NCBI GenBank assembly: GCA_016927905.1
Contig: JAFGLW010000012.1
Coordinates: 62,001 to 126,000, forward strand
Length of the DNA: 64,000 nt
Direction: 5' to 3'
Origin: a candidate division CSSED10-310 bacterium
GTDB lineage: Bacteria > CSSED10-310 > JAFGJC01
Translations under genes and position numbers: made by a program
The notes under the pieces: generated by a model
What the model was told of the DNA's origin: nothing
Seen by the model: only the letters and a program-made list of their open reading frames with translations
Database searches by the model: none
Shown: piece by piece, positions 53,601-62,653 of the stretch
Layout of the letters: the number at the start of each line of letters is the position of its first letter
Numbering within the stretch: position 1 is the first letter of the stretch

Positions 53601-54789
53601 GAACGACGCCATAGCCGAGAATTTGAGTCGCCAGCCCAATTACGGCTGGACCTCCTGGGACTGCTATCGCCGGTTTCTGCAGAGCTGGGGAATGGCGTAT
53701 GGAATCAGCCGGGACAAGTTTGACGAGACCATCATCCGGTATAAGCGGGAATACGATGTCGCGGAAAAAATCCAGTTCACACAGCGTCAGATGCGGACCA
53801 TTGCATACGCGTATAAAGACGTTTTAATGGAGCATGGGGTGAAGTTCGAGGATGACCTGATCCGCCAGTTGATCCAGGCCATTTTCGCCGTACTGGATTC
53901 CTGGTTCACCGAACGGGCCAGGATCTACCGAAAACAGCTTCAGATTGCCGAAGAATGGGGCACGGCGGTGATCGTGCAGCAGATGGTGCTGGGCAACATC
54001 AACTATGATTCGGGCACGGGAGTCGTGTTCACGAAAGATCCTTTCGAAAGCAAGCCGGGATTGTCCTTGTTCGGAGATTTCACCATGTGCAGCCAGGGTG
54101 AGGATGTCGTAGCGGGTCTGGTGCATACTCTGCCGGTTTCGGAAGCCCAGCGGCAGCGGGTTGCCCAGGATCTGGAGATATCCCTGGAAAAAGATTTCCC
54201 CGAAATATTCAGAGCTCTTTTAAACCATTCGGCGGAGTTGATCCATGAACGGGGATACGGTCACCAGGAGATCGAGTTCACTTTTGAAACCAAGCACGAA
54301 CAGGATTTTTATATTCTTCAGACCCGGGACCAGATCACTCAGAAGGAAGACAAGATCCCGATCTTCGACGTGATGGACCGGTCGATCGGGCTGGTCGGAT
54401 CCGGTATCGGAGTCGGCGGGGGCGCCATGACCGGGATTGTGGCGTTCGACCAGGATGATCTGACCTGTTTCGAAAAGATCCAGCCCAGGGTCAACCGGAT
54501 TCTGATCCGTCCGGATACGGTTCCCGACGATATCGGCATGATATTCAACTGCGAGGGTCTGCTGACGGCGCGGGGGGGGGCGACATCTCATGCGGCGGTG
54601 ACGGCCGTCCGGTTGGGCAAGACCTGTGTCGTCAACTGCAGGGTTTTGAAGGTTAACGAAGAACAGAAAAAATGTTCCATCAAGGGGGTTGAATTCCAGT
54701 CCGGCGACAGGATTTCCATCGACGGCCGGCTGGGCAACATTTACAGAGGTCATTTACCAATCATTTATGCTCCCATGGAGCTGCCTTAG
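50671..54789 (+). CDS. PEP/pyruvate-dikinase-like protein with large novel N-terminus
   Basis: A 1372-residue protein. About 880-1270 is the ATP-grasp (PPDK_N) domain: FLGAKGYFLKKLHSYHFPIP, SVRSGGAISLPGAMNTFLNV and VVQQMVLGNINYDSGTGVVF type blocks. Residues about 1280-1360 are the swivelling phosphohistidine domain with GGATSHAAVTAVRLGKTCVV; H1307 is the phospho-acceptor. The C-terminal TIM-barrel that binds PEP or pyruvate in PPDK and PEP synthase is missing. The first 870 residues are mainly helical and unlike any dikinase domain I know. It could transfer phosphate from ATP to His and on to another partner, as glucan or phosphotransfer dikinases do. Its position between two GAPDH-family genes suggests a role in central carbon metabolism. 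The gap to the next gene is 14 bases. Confidence 0.82.
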   Translation: MPDLEFESEALKVNLERTRVFEIRLSEDHQWFLEITRDSYGLNKRVEGMLRELYHPYSNAAEVARQLREIALQDRWFYQTHPESGHILEILVATFEQFLERSMDPHIAERTIRTIVELADHLLHPDVQTGAMPVIHRILSILETVLPTFPQVNIRASSFLKNLGSDLAGHPEFSSRMTSILKSTLQENIRFWLNTSDIESWFQGRRDFLDADYPELIRSASRDYLESERKKIDAGETWNELVKCIDFKTISGKYRDLISDVASPMDRSYFILYLLHLPGMDHLKEPLLWDLNRTLQSIRKDFSGENLTIFLERLFSLFGELKSSHMSMVLDCVETLGREICVGGNSLLTQHFIDLVIRLGFVLPGLSGVDANWQIKVDPNHIKNVRVWLHLVECNPPGCIKLLSALIVNLKIEGIFIADTDLFQRDITQLLNSNISPCYKLVKQLTRQFPVYYSEIGAEGELREITTAMDELTHRQDRLIHFLRKQIHTESNNTHIELTRKVIQYWFDGCLEPLEPDLPDEIKSAVTDSGEWFEPVHEAVKALCAILKMQPKEIVDIDLETLQKAIEGLPENIAPGAERIYFLARLQGVLKQKYTLDATAVIPQMSRMANFTGQTVAQFEKLLAADDPESLIEFIFRIMRELREVILNPEPSAGREDIYHKRHIAAGIPSMYGRYREPKFEALGLTFRLEQMVDKYLHRWIAGTNLRCITARTLRRIVRVLEIFRDGLELDGVSSEGFSSNLNMLKFSLTTASFSMDQILNLFQFMSKNIKEIIQEYFLGYHDTTLKTIVTQQAKRQQSGPVSTEDILKIVHKKSETFYRDIITQAFLIQQLDNFISDITNTLKGMLEQLTPETIRSVMSYDPDLISSPIHQPTVELDNQVFLGAKGYFLKKLHSYHFPIPPGFILTTEVFRRRNVFSRYPEMFREIFQHIEYRVRELETLSGKGFGDPRNPLLLSVRSGGAISLPGAMNTFLNVGMNDAIAENLSRQPNYGWTSWDCYRRFLQSWGMAYGISRDKFDETIIRYKREYDVAEKIQFTQRQMRTIAYAYKDVLMEHGVKFEDDLIRQLIQAIFAVLDSWFTERARIYRKQLQIAEEWGTAVIVQQMVLGNINYDSGTGVVFTKDPFESKPGLSLFGDFTMCSQGEDVVAGLVHTLPVSEAQRQRVAQDLEISLEKDFPEIFRALLNHSAELIHERGYGHQEIEFTFETKHEQDFYILQTRDQITQKEDKIPIFDVMDRSIGLVGSGIGVGGGAMTGIVAFDQDDLTCFEKIQPRVNRILIRPDTVPDDIGMIFNCEGLLTARGGATSHAAVTAVRLGKTCVVNCRVLKVNEEQKKCSIKGVEFQSGDRISIDGRLGNIYRGHLPIIYAPMELP

Positions 54790-54803
54790 GGGAGGATTGC
54801 ATC

Positions 54804-56054
54804 ATGTCAATTGCTTTCAACAATGAAAACCATCTGGGAATCAATGGATTGGGCCGGATCGGTAAACTGACGTTATGGCATTTTCTGCAGACAAAACACT
54901 TTGACGGTTTCGTGATCAATACAGGCAGGGAAGTGGGGACCGGTCTGGAGGATATCGCCAATGTGATCGGAACCGATTCGACATACGGCACTCTGGAAAA
55001 ATTCCTGTACGGCGTTTCCGGAACCCGGGACATCCGCATTCTGGATTCGGATCAGGGGATGCTGGAGGTCCATGGAATGCCCGTGAAGATATTGCGGAAC
55101 GCCCGGAATCCACGGGAAATATCCTGGCGGGAGGAAGGAATCCGGCTCGTGGTGGATTCGACCGGCGCATTCAATGATCCGACGGTTCCGGCGGACGGGG
55201 GGAAGGGGAGTCTGAGGGGACATCTGGAAGCGGGTGCCCAGAAAGTCGTCAACAGCGCTCCGTTTAAAATTAAGGATAAAACCAAGAAAATCCCCGACGA
55301 CTGCGCCATGCTGATATACGGGATCAATCATACTCAGTTCGATCCGCACCGTCATCATGTCGTTTCCGCCGCTTCCTGCACAACCACCGGCCTGGCGCAC
55401 ATGATCAAACCGATCCTGGAAACGAGAGAAACCTCGTGTATTCTGACCGCTTCGATGTCCACCATCCACGCAGCCACCAATTCCCAGAGCGTTCTGGATT
55501 CGATGCCCAAAGCTGCTGCGAAGGATTTGAGAAAAAACCGGGCGAGTTTCAACAATATCATCCTCTCCACGACCGGCGCGGCGAAAGCGCTGGAGGTCGT
55601 GCTGCCGGAAATTCAACGGGTGGGTTTCATGGCGGATTCGGTCCGGATTCCCACGAGCACGGTTTCGCTCATTATCCTGAACATGACATTTCATTCACCG
55701 CTCAGCAGCATCGGGGAACCCCTGATCACTCAGGACCTGATCAATTCCATCTACCGGAAAGCCGCGGAAGGTGCACAGAAGGGACTGCTGGTCTTTTCAG
55801 AAAGGCAGAATATTTCGTCGGATCTGATCGGCGTCCGGGCTGCGGTTGTTATCGAAGGAGTCGAGAATCACACCCGGACCGGATTCGTGGAATTGCCGCC
55901 GTCCGTGCTGGAGGATTGCGGAGTCATGGCGTCCGTTCCCGTGCAGATACCGGTTACACACGCCAAGCTGTTCGGATGGTATGACAACGAGTATGGAAGT
56001 TTCACATATTGCATGGGTGAGCTGATCACATACATCGACAAGTTGCTGGGGTAG
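54804..56054 (+). CDS. gap: Glyceraldehyde-3-phosphate dehydrogenase
   Basis: A 416-residue GAPDH, longer than the usual 335. The NAD site HLGINGLGRIGKLTLWHFL is near 10-28, the catalytic Cys is C192 in AASCTTTGL (Thr for the usual Asn), the catalytic His is in STIHAATNSQ, and the C-terminal signature GWYDNEYGSFTYC is present. Extra residues lie in the N-terminal half and in the middle. A GGGGAGGA site stands ahead of the ATG. It is the third gene of the GAPDH-like/dikinase-like/GAPDH cluster and probably the true glycolytic or gluconeogenic enzyme. Confidence 0.92.
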   Translation: MSIAFNNENHLGINGLGRIGKLTLWHFLQTKHFDGFVINTGREVGTGLEDIANVIGTDSTYGTLEKFLYGVSGTRDIRILDSDQGMLEVHGMPVKILRNARNPREISWREEGIRLVVDSTGAFNDPTVPADGGKGSLRGHLEAGAQKVVNSAPFKIKDKTKKIPDDCAMLIYGINHTQFDPHRHHVVSAASCTTTGLAHMIKPILETRETSCILTASMSTIHAATNSQSVLDSMPKAAAKDLRKNRASFNNIILSTTGAAKALEVVLPEIQRVGFMADSVRIPTSTVSLIILNMTFHSPLSSIGEPLITQDLINSIYRKAAEGAQKGLLVFSERQNISSDLIGVRAAVVIEGVENHTRTGFVELPPSVLEDCGVMASVPVQIPVTHAKLFGWYDNEYGSFTYCMGELITYIDKLLG

Positions 56055-56060
56055 GGTGTT

Positions 56061-57632
56061 TTGCTGTTTGATCTTCATCCGGTGAACAAAACCATATATA
56101 TCCTGGTATTCTGTTTCTTTCTGTCCGCTTTCCTGCTCACATTGAAGGGTTATCCGCTGTTTGTCGACGAGGAGTTGATGTACCTGAGTGCGGTCAATTG
56201 GGTTGAAGAGGGGATTCCGTTCACAAAATACCATCCTCAGATTACCCAAATCGGCCGGTACGGTCTTCCGTACTCCAATTTCGGGTTGGGTCAGAGTATT
56301 TATGAAATTCCGTTTTACATGACGGCCAGGCTGTTCGTTCCCCGGACCGGAGTGCAATCCGGATTTCTTCTGACCAGTGCGGTTTACCCATCCGCCCCCC
56401 TCCTGATGGCCTTGGCCATGACAATCGTCTTCCGGCTGTCTCTGCTTCTGCGGTTTTCTGTCCGCAGGGCTTGGTGGAACACACTTCTGACCGGTTTTAC
56501 CACCCTGTGCTGGCCTTACTCCAAAATGCTCTTCCGCGATCCCCTCCAGATGGTCTGTCTTCTTCTGGCAGTCACATTGCTTGTCCGGAACCGGGCCGGA
56601 ACTTCGACCATTTCGGTTTTCCTGTCCGGAACGGCTCTCGGATACGGGGTGCTGACCAAAGAAACCATGCTTTTATATGTGCCGTTTCTTCTGGGTTACC
56701 TTTGCAGCGGTCGGAAGCAGGGGAGAACCGGGCGGGTTCTGGTGTTTCTGTTGCCGGTTCTGTTGAGTGGATTGATCTGTCTGGGATACAATTATTACAG
56801 GTTCGGCGACATCTTCGATTTCTGCTATACCGCCGACAACCGGGCGCATGGAATGAGCACGCCGTTTGCGGAGGGATTCTATGGGCTGCTGTTCAGCACG
56901 GGGAGGGGTTTTTTTGTCTTCAATCCGGTCATGGTCATGGCGTGTGCCGGTCTGGTTCCTTTTTACCGGCGGAACCGTGCCGAACTTCTCCTGTTCGGGT
57001 CGCTGTTCGGCGCAACCGTGCTGTTTTATTCCAAATTTTGGACATGGGGTGGCAGCTGGGCCTGGGGCCCCCGGTTTTTGCTCGTCGCGACGCCCTACAT
57101 GGCTCTGATCGCAACGGAAGGATTGGCCCGGTGGATGGTCGCCGGGATAAAAAAAACGTTTGCTTTGATTCTGATCGGTATTTCTTTCGCAGTGCAGATC
57201 CCGGGTGTAACCATGCATGCTGCGCCCTATCTGTCCATGATCGCCCACGATGTTCACCTGTTTCCCCTGACTTCCGAAAAAACAATCGATATCCGCAATG
57301 ATCTGATCCATGTCGATTTCATTCCCCAGTTTTCTCCGATCTGGGGATTGAGCTGGAGCTTCAAGCATGCGCTGAGCCTGCCTTTCCGGGATCGTGCGGA
57401 CATCCGGGAATCCATGAAAAGGGATTGCCCGTGGCGGACAATTTCACCGGCCTGGGTACCGGATTTTCCTGATAAGGCGCTGGGTGCCGGCCCCGATTTC
57501 CTGGCGGTGACCTGGAGTCTTAACATGCCCGGTTCAAGACGGGTGATTTATGGATTGTATCTGATCAATCTGATCGCCTGCTGCAGTTTTTACTTCGCAA
57601 TTAGAAAAAATCTACGGCGGATCGAAGCCTGA
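56061..57632 (+). CDS. Multi-pass membrane protein, GT39/PMT-like
   Basis: A 523-residue protein with about ten hydrophobic helices. The first outside loop has FVDEELMYLSAVNW (D36, E37), the acidic pair typical of the GT-C glycosyltransferases (ArnT/PMT/GT39) that use polyprenyl-phosphate sugars. The TTG at 56061 is six bases after gap and has GGG-rich DNA ahead; no better start is seen. The acceptor is unknown. Same strand as the gap cluster, probably by proximity only. Confidence 0.75.
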   Translation: MLFDLHPVNKTIYILVFCFFLSAFLLTLKGYPLFVDEELMYLSAVNWVEEGIPFTKYHPQITQIGRYGLPYSNFGLGQSIYEIPFYMTARLFVPRTGVQSGFLLTSAVYPSAPLLMALAMTIVFRLSLLLRFSVRRAWWNTLLTGFTTLCWPYSKMLFRDPLQMVCLLLAVTLLVRNRAGTSTISVFLSGTALGYGVLTKETMLLYVPFLLGYLCSGRKQGRTGRVLVFLLPVLLSGLICLGYNYYRFGDIFDFCYTADNRAHGMSTPFAEGFYGLLFSTGRGFFVFNPVMVMACAGLVPFYRRNRAELLLFGSLFGATVLFYSKFWTWGGSWAWGPRFLLVATPYMALIATEGLARWMVAGIKKTFALILIGISFAVQIPGVTMHAAPYLSMIAHDVHLFPLTSEKTIDIRNDLIHVDFIPQFSPIWGLSWSFKHALSLPFRDRADIRESMKRDCPWRTISPAWVPDFPDKALGAGPDFLAVTWSLNMPGSRRVIYGLYLINLIACCSFYFAIRKNLRRIEA

Positions 57633-57693
57633 TGAAAACCGGTTCATTCTGTGTTATAAACGGAGTACAATATCTTTCCGGGAGGAATGTTGT

Positions 57694-58954
57694 GTGAAAA
57701 AATCAATTTTTGTGGTGATTGTCATATCCGTCGCCGGTTGTTACGCACATCCTGTTTTCGGAGAGCGTATCGACGATATGACCGTGATTGAAAACGGGCG
57801 GGTCCGGGCGGAACAGCTTCCCTTCGATATGCCGGCGGAGGATACGGAATGGTATGCTGCCGAAATGCGCGGTATGAACGAAGGTTATGCGCTGTTTTCC
57901 GCATCGGAGGTGGAGGATATCGGGCCGTTCGATCTGGATACGTATGCTCTGGGGGGATACATCGATCTGCCGGGCACGACGCATTACCCTTATGACGCGG
58001 TTATGAATCCCGGCGGAACGGAGGTATGGATCACCGACGCCACCACGGATGTATTTTATGTTCTGGACCGGACAACCAATGTGCTGATCCAGACCATCGG
58101 AGCCGGGGGGTACATGACGGGGATGGGCTTTTCAGGTGACGGATCCCTGGCACTGGGATGTTCCCGCGACAACGACCAGATTTATGTGGTCGACACTACG
58201 ACGTATTCCGTGTCCCACACCATCGACAACATAACCGGTCAGGGTATCTATTCCGTCGGATTCATCGCCTACAGCCCCATGAACGACCGGTTTTACGTGT
58301 CGCAGTGGTATGATCAGCATCTGTATGAAATCGATTCCAGCGCCACGGCCGTTCTGGGCAATATCACCATCGCCGGCGCTGATCTCTGGCAGCTGGTATC
58401 AACCTGGGACGGGTCGACCCTGTATATATTGTGACCGGAACACGGATGTGGTCCAGATCGTGGATGTGGCGACATTTACCAGTACCGGAAGCATTCCGGT
58501 GGGGACCGATCCCTGGGGTATCGACATCACGTCGGACGACAAAACTCTGGTGGTGGCCTGCGAAGACGCGCACAACGTCTATATCATCGACACCACCACC
58601 CATGCCTCCACAATCATCCCTCTGCTCGGTACGGACACGCCCAGAGACGTTGATATTCTGGCGGGAGATAACGATGCATTCATCGCAAGCGGCACCAGCG
58701 ACACGGTCATCGTGATCGATCTCACGATTCCGGCCGTGGATACGACCATCGTGTTTCCGGGAGCGTCCACGTCTAATGCGGTGAGTGTGGAGCCGCAGAT
58801 CGGTTCGTATGTTCCCGCCACGCCCACACCCTCCATTACGCCGACTCCCACTCCGGTACCGGACACTCCCGTGATGTCGACAGCCGGCCTGGTCCTTCTC
58901 CTGGCAGCTCTTTCGGGACTTCTTCTGTTCCGGAGGCGGTCGAATATCAGATAA
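57694..58954 (+). pseudogene. Exported YVTN-type beta-propeller protein with frameshift
   Basis: The gene starts GTG at 57694 (KKSIFVVIVISVAGCYAHPV, a signal peptide). It continues through propeller repeats of YVTN type (GGTEVWITDATTDVFYVLDR; DNDQIYVVDTTTYSVSHTID) to a stop at 58432-58434. The next frame carries on with no gap in the repeat pattern: DRNTDVVQIVDVATFTSTGS, then DKTLVVACEDAHNVYIIDTT, a Pro/Thr linker and the C-terminus TPVMSTAGLVLLLAALSGLL plus an Arg-rich tail. One extra T in TATATTGTG near 58425-58433 explains the break. It is either a real recent mutation or a base-call error. The tail resembles IPTL-CTERM/exosortase-like sorting signals. Confidence 0.8.
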
Positions 58955-59174
58955 TCCAGCCGAGTGATCCGGCTGAAGAAACCGGAGGGTTTGTCCGGAC
59001 GGGGAATCATGCGCGCGGGGAGACCGGGCCGCGTATTGTTCTCCATTCAATTCTCAATCTCCGTATTGTTCTGACAGGAAGAGGCAATAATCAGAACCAG
59101 AAGGTGTATCGCGGAGTTCACCCTTCATCTGCAGTTGGCAAAACACACAATATCTGGTAAATTACCTTCCGGGT

Positions 59175-60770
59175 ATGGATGAACGTGAAAATCTATATCG
59201 CTTAATATTTAACCACATCGATGACATCATGCATGTGGCCGATGAGGATCTGAATATTGTTGTATTCAACCGGGCATTCGAAACGGCAGCCCGAAAGTAC
59301 TGCCGTTTTTCGTGTGACCGTTATACCGGTATCAATCTGTTCGATGTGTTCCCGTTTCTCTCGCCGCGCATCCGTCAGGAATATGCCTCGGTGTTTGAGA
59401 GCGGGTTGCCCATGAACACGATTGAAGATACCCGGATACAAGATGATCGACGATGGACGGAAACCAGGAAGATTCCCCTTTTGGGCGAATCCGGTCGGGT
59501 TCAGAGAATCTTGACAATCGTGCGCGACATCACCGATCTCAAGGAATCGGACACGCCGTTAAAAAGCCTGGTGAAAGATCTTCAGGAACTCATCCGAGAA
59601 CGGACCGCAGAACTGGCACAGGTCAATGAATCGCTGAAAAAGGAGATTGCGGAACGCCGGCAGATCCAGGATGCCCTGGAAATCAGCCACGAACGGCTTG
59701 CGGCGCAATACCGGGCCATTCCCGTTCCAACCTATACCTGGCGGTTTACGGACGGTGACTTCGTATTGGAAAACTACAATGACGAAGCCGTGAAAATCAC
59801 CAATGGAAAAATCGCGGACTACATCGGGATACCGGCAAGTAAAATGTATTTCGACAACCCGGATATCCTGAAGGATTTCCAAACCTGTCTGACCCGGAAG
59901 ATCGCCGTTGTCCGGGAAATGGAGTATAATTTCCGATCGACAGGACTCAAGCGGATATTGTCGGCCAAATATGCTTATGTGCCGCCCGATTTCGTCATGG
60001 TGCACACCGAAGACATTACCGATATCCGGAAATACGAGGAGGATCTGTTCAAGTTGCACAAGCTGGATTCCATCGGTGTAATGGCCGGTGGTATCGCCCA
60101 CGATTTCAACAATATCCTGATGAGCATCATGGGATATATCGAGGTGATCAAACGGTACGCGGACGGCCATCCCCAGGCAGTCGATACATTCCGGAAAATA
60201 GAAACAATCATAACTCAGGCGAGAACCCTGACCCGGCAACTGTTGACTTTCACCCGGAAAGATATCCCGGAAAAACAATTGTCGGACATCGGCGAGCTGA
60301 TCCGCAGCAGTCTGGCTCTGCTCCAGGACGATCCCCGCATCTCAGTGGATCTGGATCTTTCCGAACCGCTTTCTCTTCTAAAGATCGATCCGGAACAGAT
60401 CCGGCAGGTCATCGATAATCTGATTCGAAATGCCCTTCAGGCGATACCGGAAAACGGGCAGATTCGGGTTCAGGTGGAAAACCGACATTTGAAAGACGGC
60501 GAGGTCGTGTCTCTGGAGGAGTCGGATTACGTCAAGATAACGATCAGCGACACCGGGTGCGGTATTCCGCCGGATATCCAGACCCGTGTTTTTGATCCGT
60601 ATTTCACCACTAAATCCGACGGTTCCGGGCTGGGACTGACGGTTTCCTATGCAATCATCAAGCACCACCGGGGGCACATCAGTTTCGACAGCACTCCAGG
60701 CGGGGGCACGTCTTTCGTCGTCTATCTGCCCGCTTCTTCCGGGAATTCGATCTCGGATGTGACGGAATAA
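59175..60770 (+). CDS. PAS-domain sensor histidine kinase
   Basis: A soluble 531-residue kinase with no membrane helix. A PAS domain covers about 5-125, a coiled coil 130-175 (LIRERTAELAQVNESLKKEI), a second PAS-like domain about 180-290, then the dimerisation helix with phospho-acceptor H309 in GGIAHDFNNIL. The ATPase domain has N box IRNALQA, G1 DTGCGIPP and G2 GSGLGLTVSYAI. It probably senses a cytoplasmic signal. No response regulator is adjacent, so it is an orphan. Its end overlaps the convergent glycosyltransferase by 49 bases. Confidence 0.93.
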   Translation: MDERENLYRLIFNHIDDIMHVADEDLNIVVFNRAFETAARKYCRFSCDRYTGINLFDVFPFLSPRIRQEYASVFESGLPMNTIEDTRIQDDRRWTETRKIPLLGESGRVQRILTIVRDITDLKESDTPLKSLVKDLQELIRERTAELAQVNESLKKEIAERRQIQDALEISHERLAAQYRAIPVPTYTWRFTDGDFVLENYNDEAVKITNGKIADYIGIPASKMYFDNPDILKDFQTCLTRKIAVVREMEYNFRSTGLKRILSAKYAYVPPDFVMVHTEDITDIRKYEEDLFKLHKLDSIGVMAGGIAHDFNNILMSIMGYIEVIKRYADGHPQAVDTFRKIETIITQARTLTRQLLTFTRKDIPEKQLSDIGELIRSSLALLQDDPRISVDLDLSEPLSLLKIDPEQIRQVIDNLIRNALQAIPENGQIRVQVENRHLKDGEVVSLEESDYVKITISDTGCGIPPDIQTRVFDPYFTTKSDGSGLGLTVSYAIIKHHRGHISFDSTPGGGTSFVVYLPASSGNSISDVTE

Positions 60771-62545
60771 AACGCGATATCTCCGCGAGTGCCGGCGGAT
60801 TCCACCCGGTACCTGCTATTGTACGGGGGGCCTGGCCGGAGTGATCTCAAGTCCACCAGTTCGACCGGAACATCGAATTCCCTGAATCCGCGCGGGCTGC
60901 CGTAGACATTCAGGGCCATGAAATCAATCCGGTTCGTTTTTTTCCGGGTGGCGGCATACCGGAACACCCGGTCCCAGTCTCCGAAAAAAGCGTCGATGGG
61001 CATTACCCGCCACGGTCGGTCCGCATACCATGCAAACCGCGGATTCCATGTCATCAGCGTAGCGCCGGGTGGGAGGTATTCGGAGATCATCCGGCCGTAC
61101 TTGCGGTCCAGAGCGGCGCTGGCGACCATCTGAACGTTTTCGTCGAGCAGTCTCTGGCGGGTCGGTTCCCTCAGAAACGGGACGGCCCGTTGCAGCGAGA
61201 TTCCAATGAAAACCAGCACCAGCAAAGCAACGAAAGGGATTTCTTTGGGGGCGATCCAGCAGACCAGCGAAGACCGGTGCCCGGAACAAGTCTTCGTCAG
61301 GAACCGGAAAACAGTCCGGATACCCGAAGCGGCGCAGACGGCCGCAGCCGGAATCAGGATCATCTGATACCTGGGCATGGGGAATCCGCTCAGGAAAATC
61401 ACGACGCTTGTTCCGAGAATCGGCAGGATCGTCAGGGACAGCTTGTGTCTTCCGGATTTAATCCGGAGAATTTCGAGCAGTCCCGGAACGGAAAACAACC
61501 ACAGTACGGGAGGTACCACAACGACAAAAACGTGGTACAGGTAGAGTGGAAATGATTCGGTCAACCGGGATGCCCGGCAACGGACCGGAATGTTGAATCC
61601 AGCCTCCGGCGGGGATTTCCGGCCCGGTTCGATGCCCCATTGATCGATGAACATGGCCGTTCCCGTTCGATCCAGCGAATACCGAACAATCATGTCTCGG
61701 TCCCAGCGGTCGAACCGGATTACATCCAGCGCAGTCTCCTTCATCTCGGCGGGGAAACTGCGGGTAAACAACACCCACCGACCGGAAATGTCCCGCAGAT
61801 GAAGATTGGAGGGCAACAGGACCGCAAGAGCCGACAGGCCCATGACGGCGGTGCGAAGGGTGGCCCGCAGCCCGGACGGTTTGATAATCGTCAACATCCA
61901 GAATGCCGCTGCACACACAACTGCGGCGACGGCCGCTTCCGGCCGGGTCAGATAGGCCAATCCGAACAATATGCCGGCAGCGGCTGGTTTGCCGAAACCA
62001 TGGTCGTCCAGGGCCGTCAGGCAGACGGCCAGAGCGCCGAACAGAAGGAGCAGGTACAAGGGTTCAGTCCCCATATAAAAGAGATCATGGCGGGAGTGGG
62101 TCGGAAGCAGGCTGTTCAACTGGGGAACCGTGGCCAGCAGAGCGATGGAAAACCAGGCTGTCCGGCTGTTTGTGATCCGGTGCGCAATGGCGTATACCGG
62201 GAGCAGGAGCATGGCGCTTGAAACCGCACTGATCCATCTCGAAGCCACGATATAGTCGTTGAGAATCCAGGCAGCCAGTCCGGTCATGAATGGGAAGAAC
62301 GGGCTGTATGTGGCGTGGGGCAACCCGTTCAATGTGATGCCCTTGCCGGAGAAAATGTTCCGGGCCAGGATCAGGTAATAGGTTTCGTCATAATCGATGA
62401 ACGGTCCCCGCAACGACAGGAGCCAGTACCGGAATGCGGCAACGGTCGTAAGAACAACGGTCAGTATAATGATTTCCCGGCGGCTGCCGAATACGGAGAG
62501 ATTCCGGGCAGGCGGCGGGGAATGCTGTTCGGCGTCATGATTCAT
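60722..62545 (-). CDS. GT39/ArnT-like membrane glycosyltransferase
   Basis: A 607-residue protein with a short cytoplasmic N-terminus, a helix at about 24-42, then the outside loop GPFIDYDETYYLILARNIFS (D51, D53, E54) characteristic of the ArnT/GT39 family, and about ten more helices. The soluble C-terminal part (about 470-607) is likely periplasmic. Such enzymes move a sugar from polyprenyl phosphate to lipid A, protein or another acceptor. No neighbouring sugar-synthesis gene points to the substrate. Confidence 0.85.
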   Translation of the reverse strand: MNHDAEQHSPPPARNLSVFGSRREIIILTVVLTTVAAFRYWLLSLRGPFIDYDETYYLILARNIFSGKGITLNGLPHATYSPFFPFMTGLAAWILNDYIVASRWISAVSSAMLLLPVYAIAHRITNSRTAWFSIALLATVPQLNSLLPTHSRHDLFYMGTEPLYLLLLFGALAVCLTALDDHGFGKPAAAGILFGLAYLTRPEAAVAAVVCAAAFWMLTIIKPSGLRATLRTAVMGLSALAVLLPSNLHLRDISGRWVLFTRSFPAEMKETALDVIRFDRWDRDMIVRYSLDRTGTAMFIDQWGIEPGRKSPPEAGFNIPVRCRASRLTESFPLYLYHVFVVVVPPVLWLFSVPGLLEILRIKSGRHKLSLTILPILGTSVVIFLSGFPMPRYQMILIPAAAVCAASGIRTVFRFLTKTCSGHRSSLVCWIAPKEIPFVALLVLVFIGISLQRAVPFLREPTRQRLLDENVQMVASAALDRKYGRMISEYLPPGATLMTWNPRFAWYADRPWRVMPIDAFFGDWDRVFRYAATRKKTNRIDFMALNVYGSPRGFREFDVPVELVDLRSLRPGPPYNSRYRVESAGTRGDIAFYSVTSEIEFPEEAGR

Positions 62546-62653
62546 CCCGCCGCATCATAGAACGGCTTGGAATCGAACTCAACACGAACGGCGACTTGTA
62601 ATCGGAGTCCCTTTGTTCGAAACACTTCTGATCCGGTGGCCGGATCCGGATTC

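Noticed and set aside
62546-62653. tRNA-like sequence near 62570-62640
   Set aside because: A GGAATCGAACTC stretch resembles a T arm, but no acceptor, D or anticodon arms can be formed.
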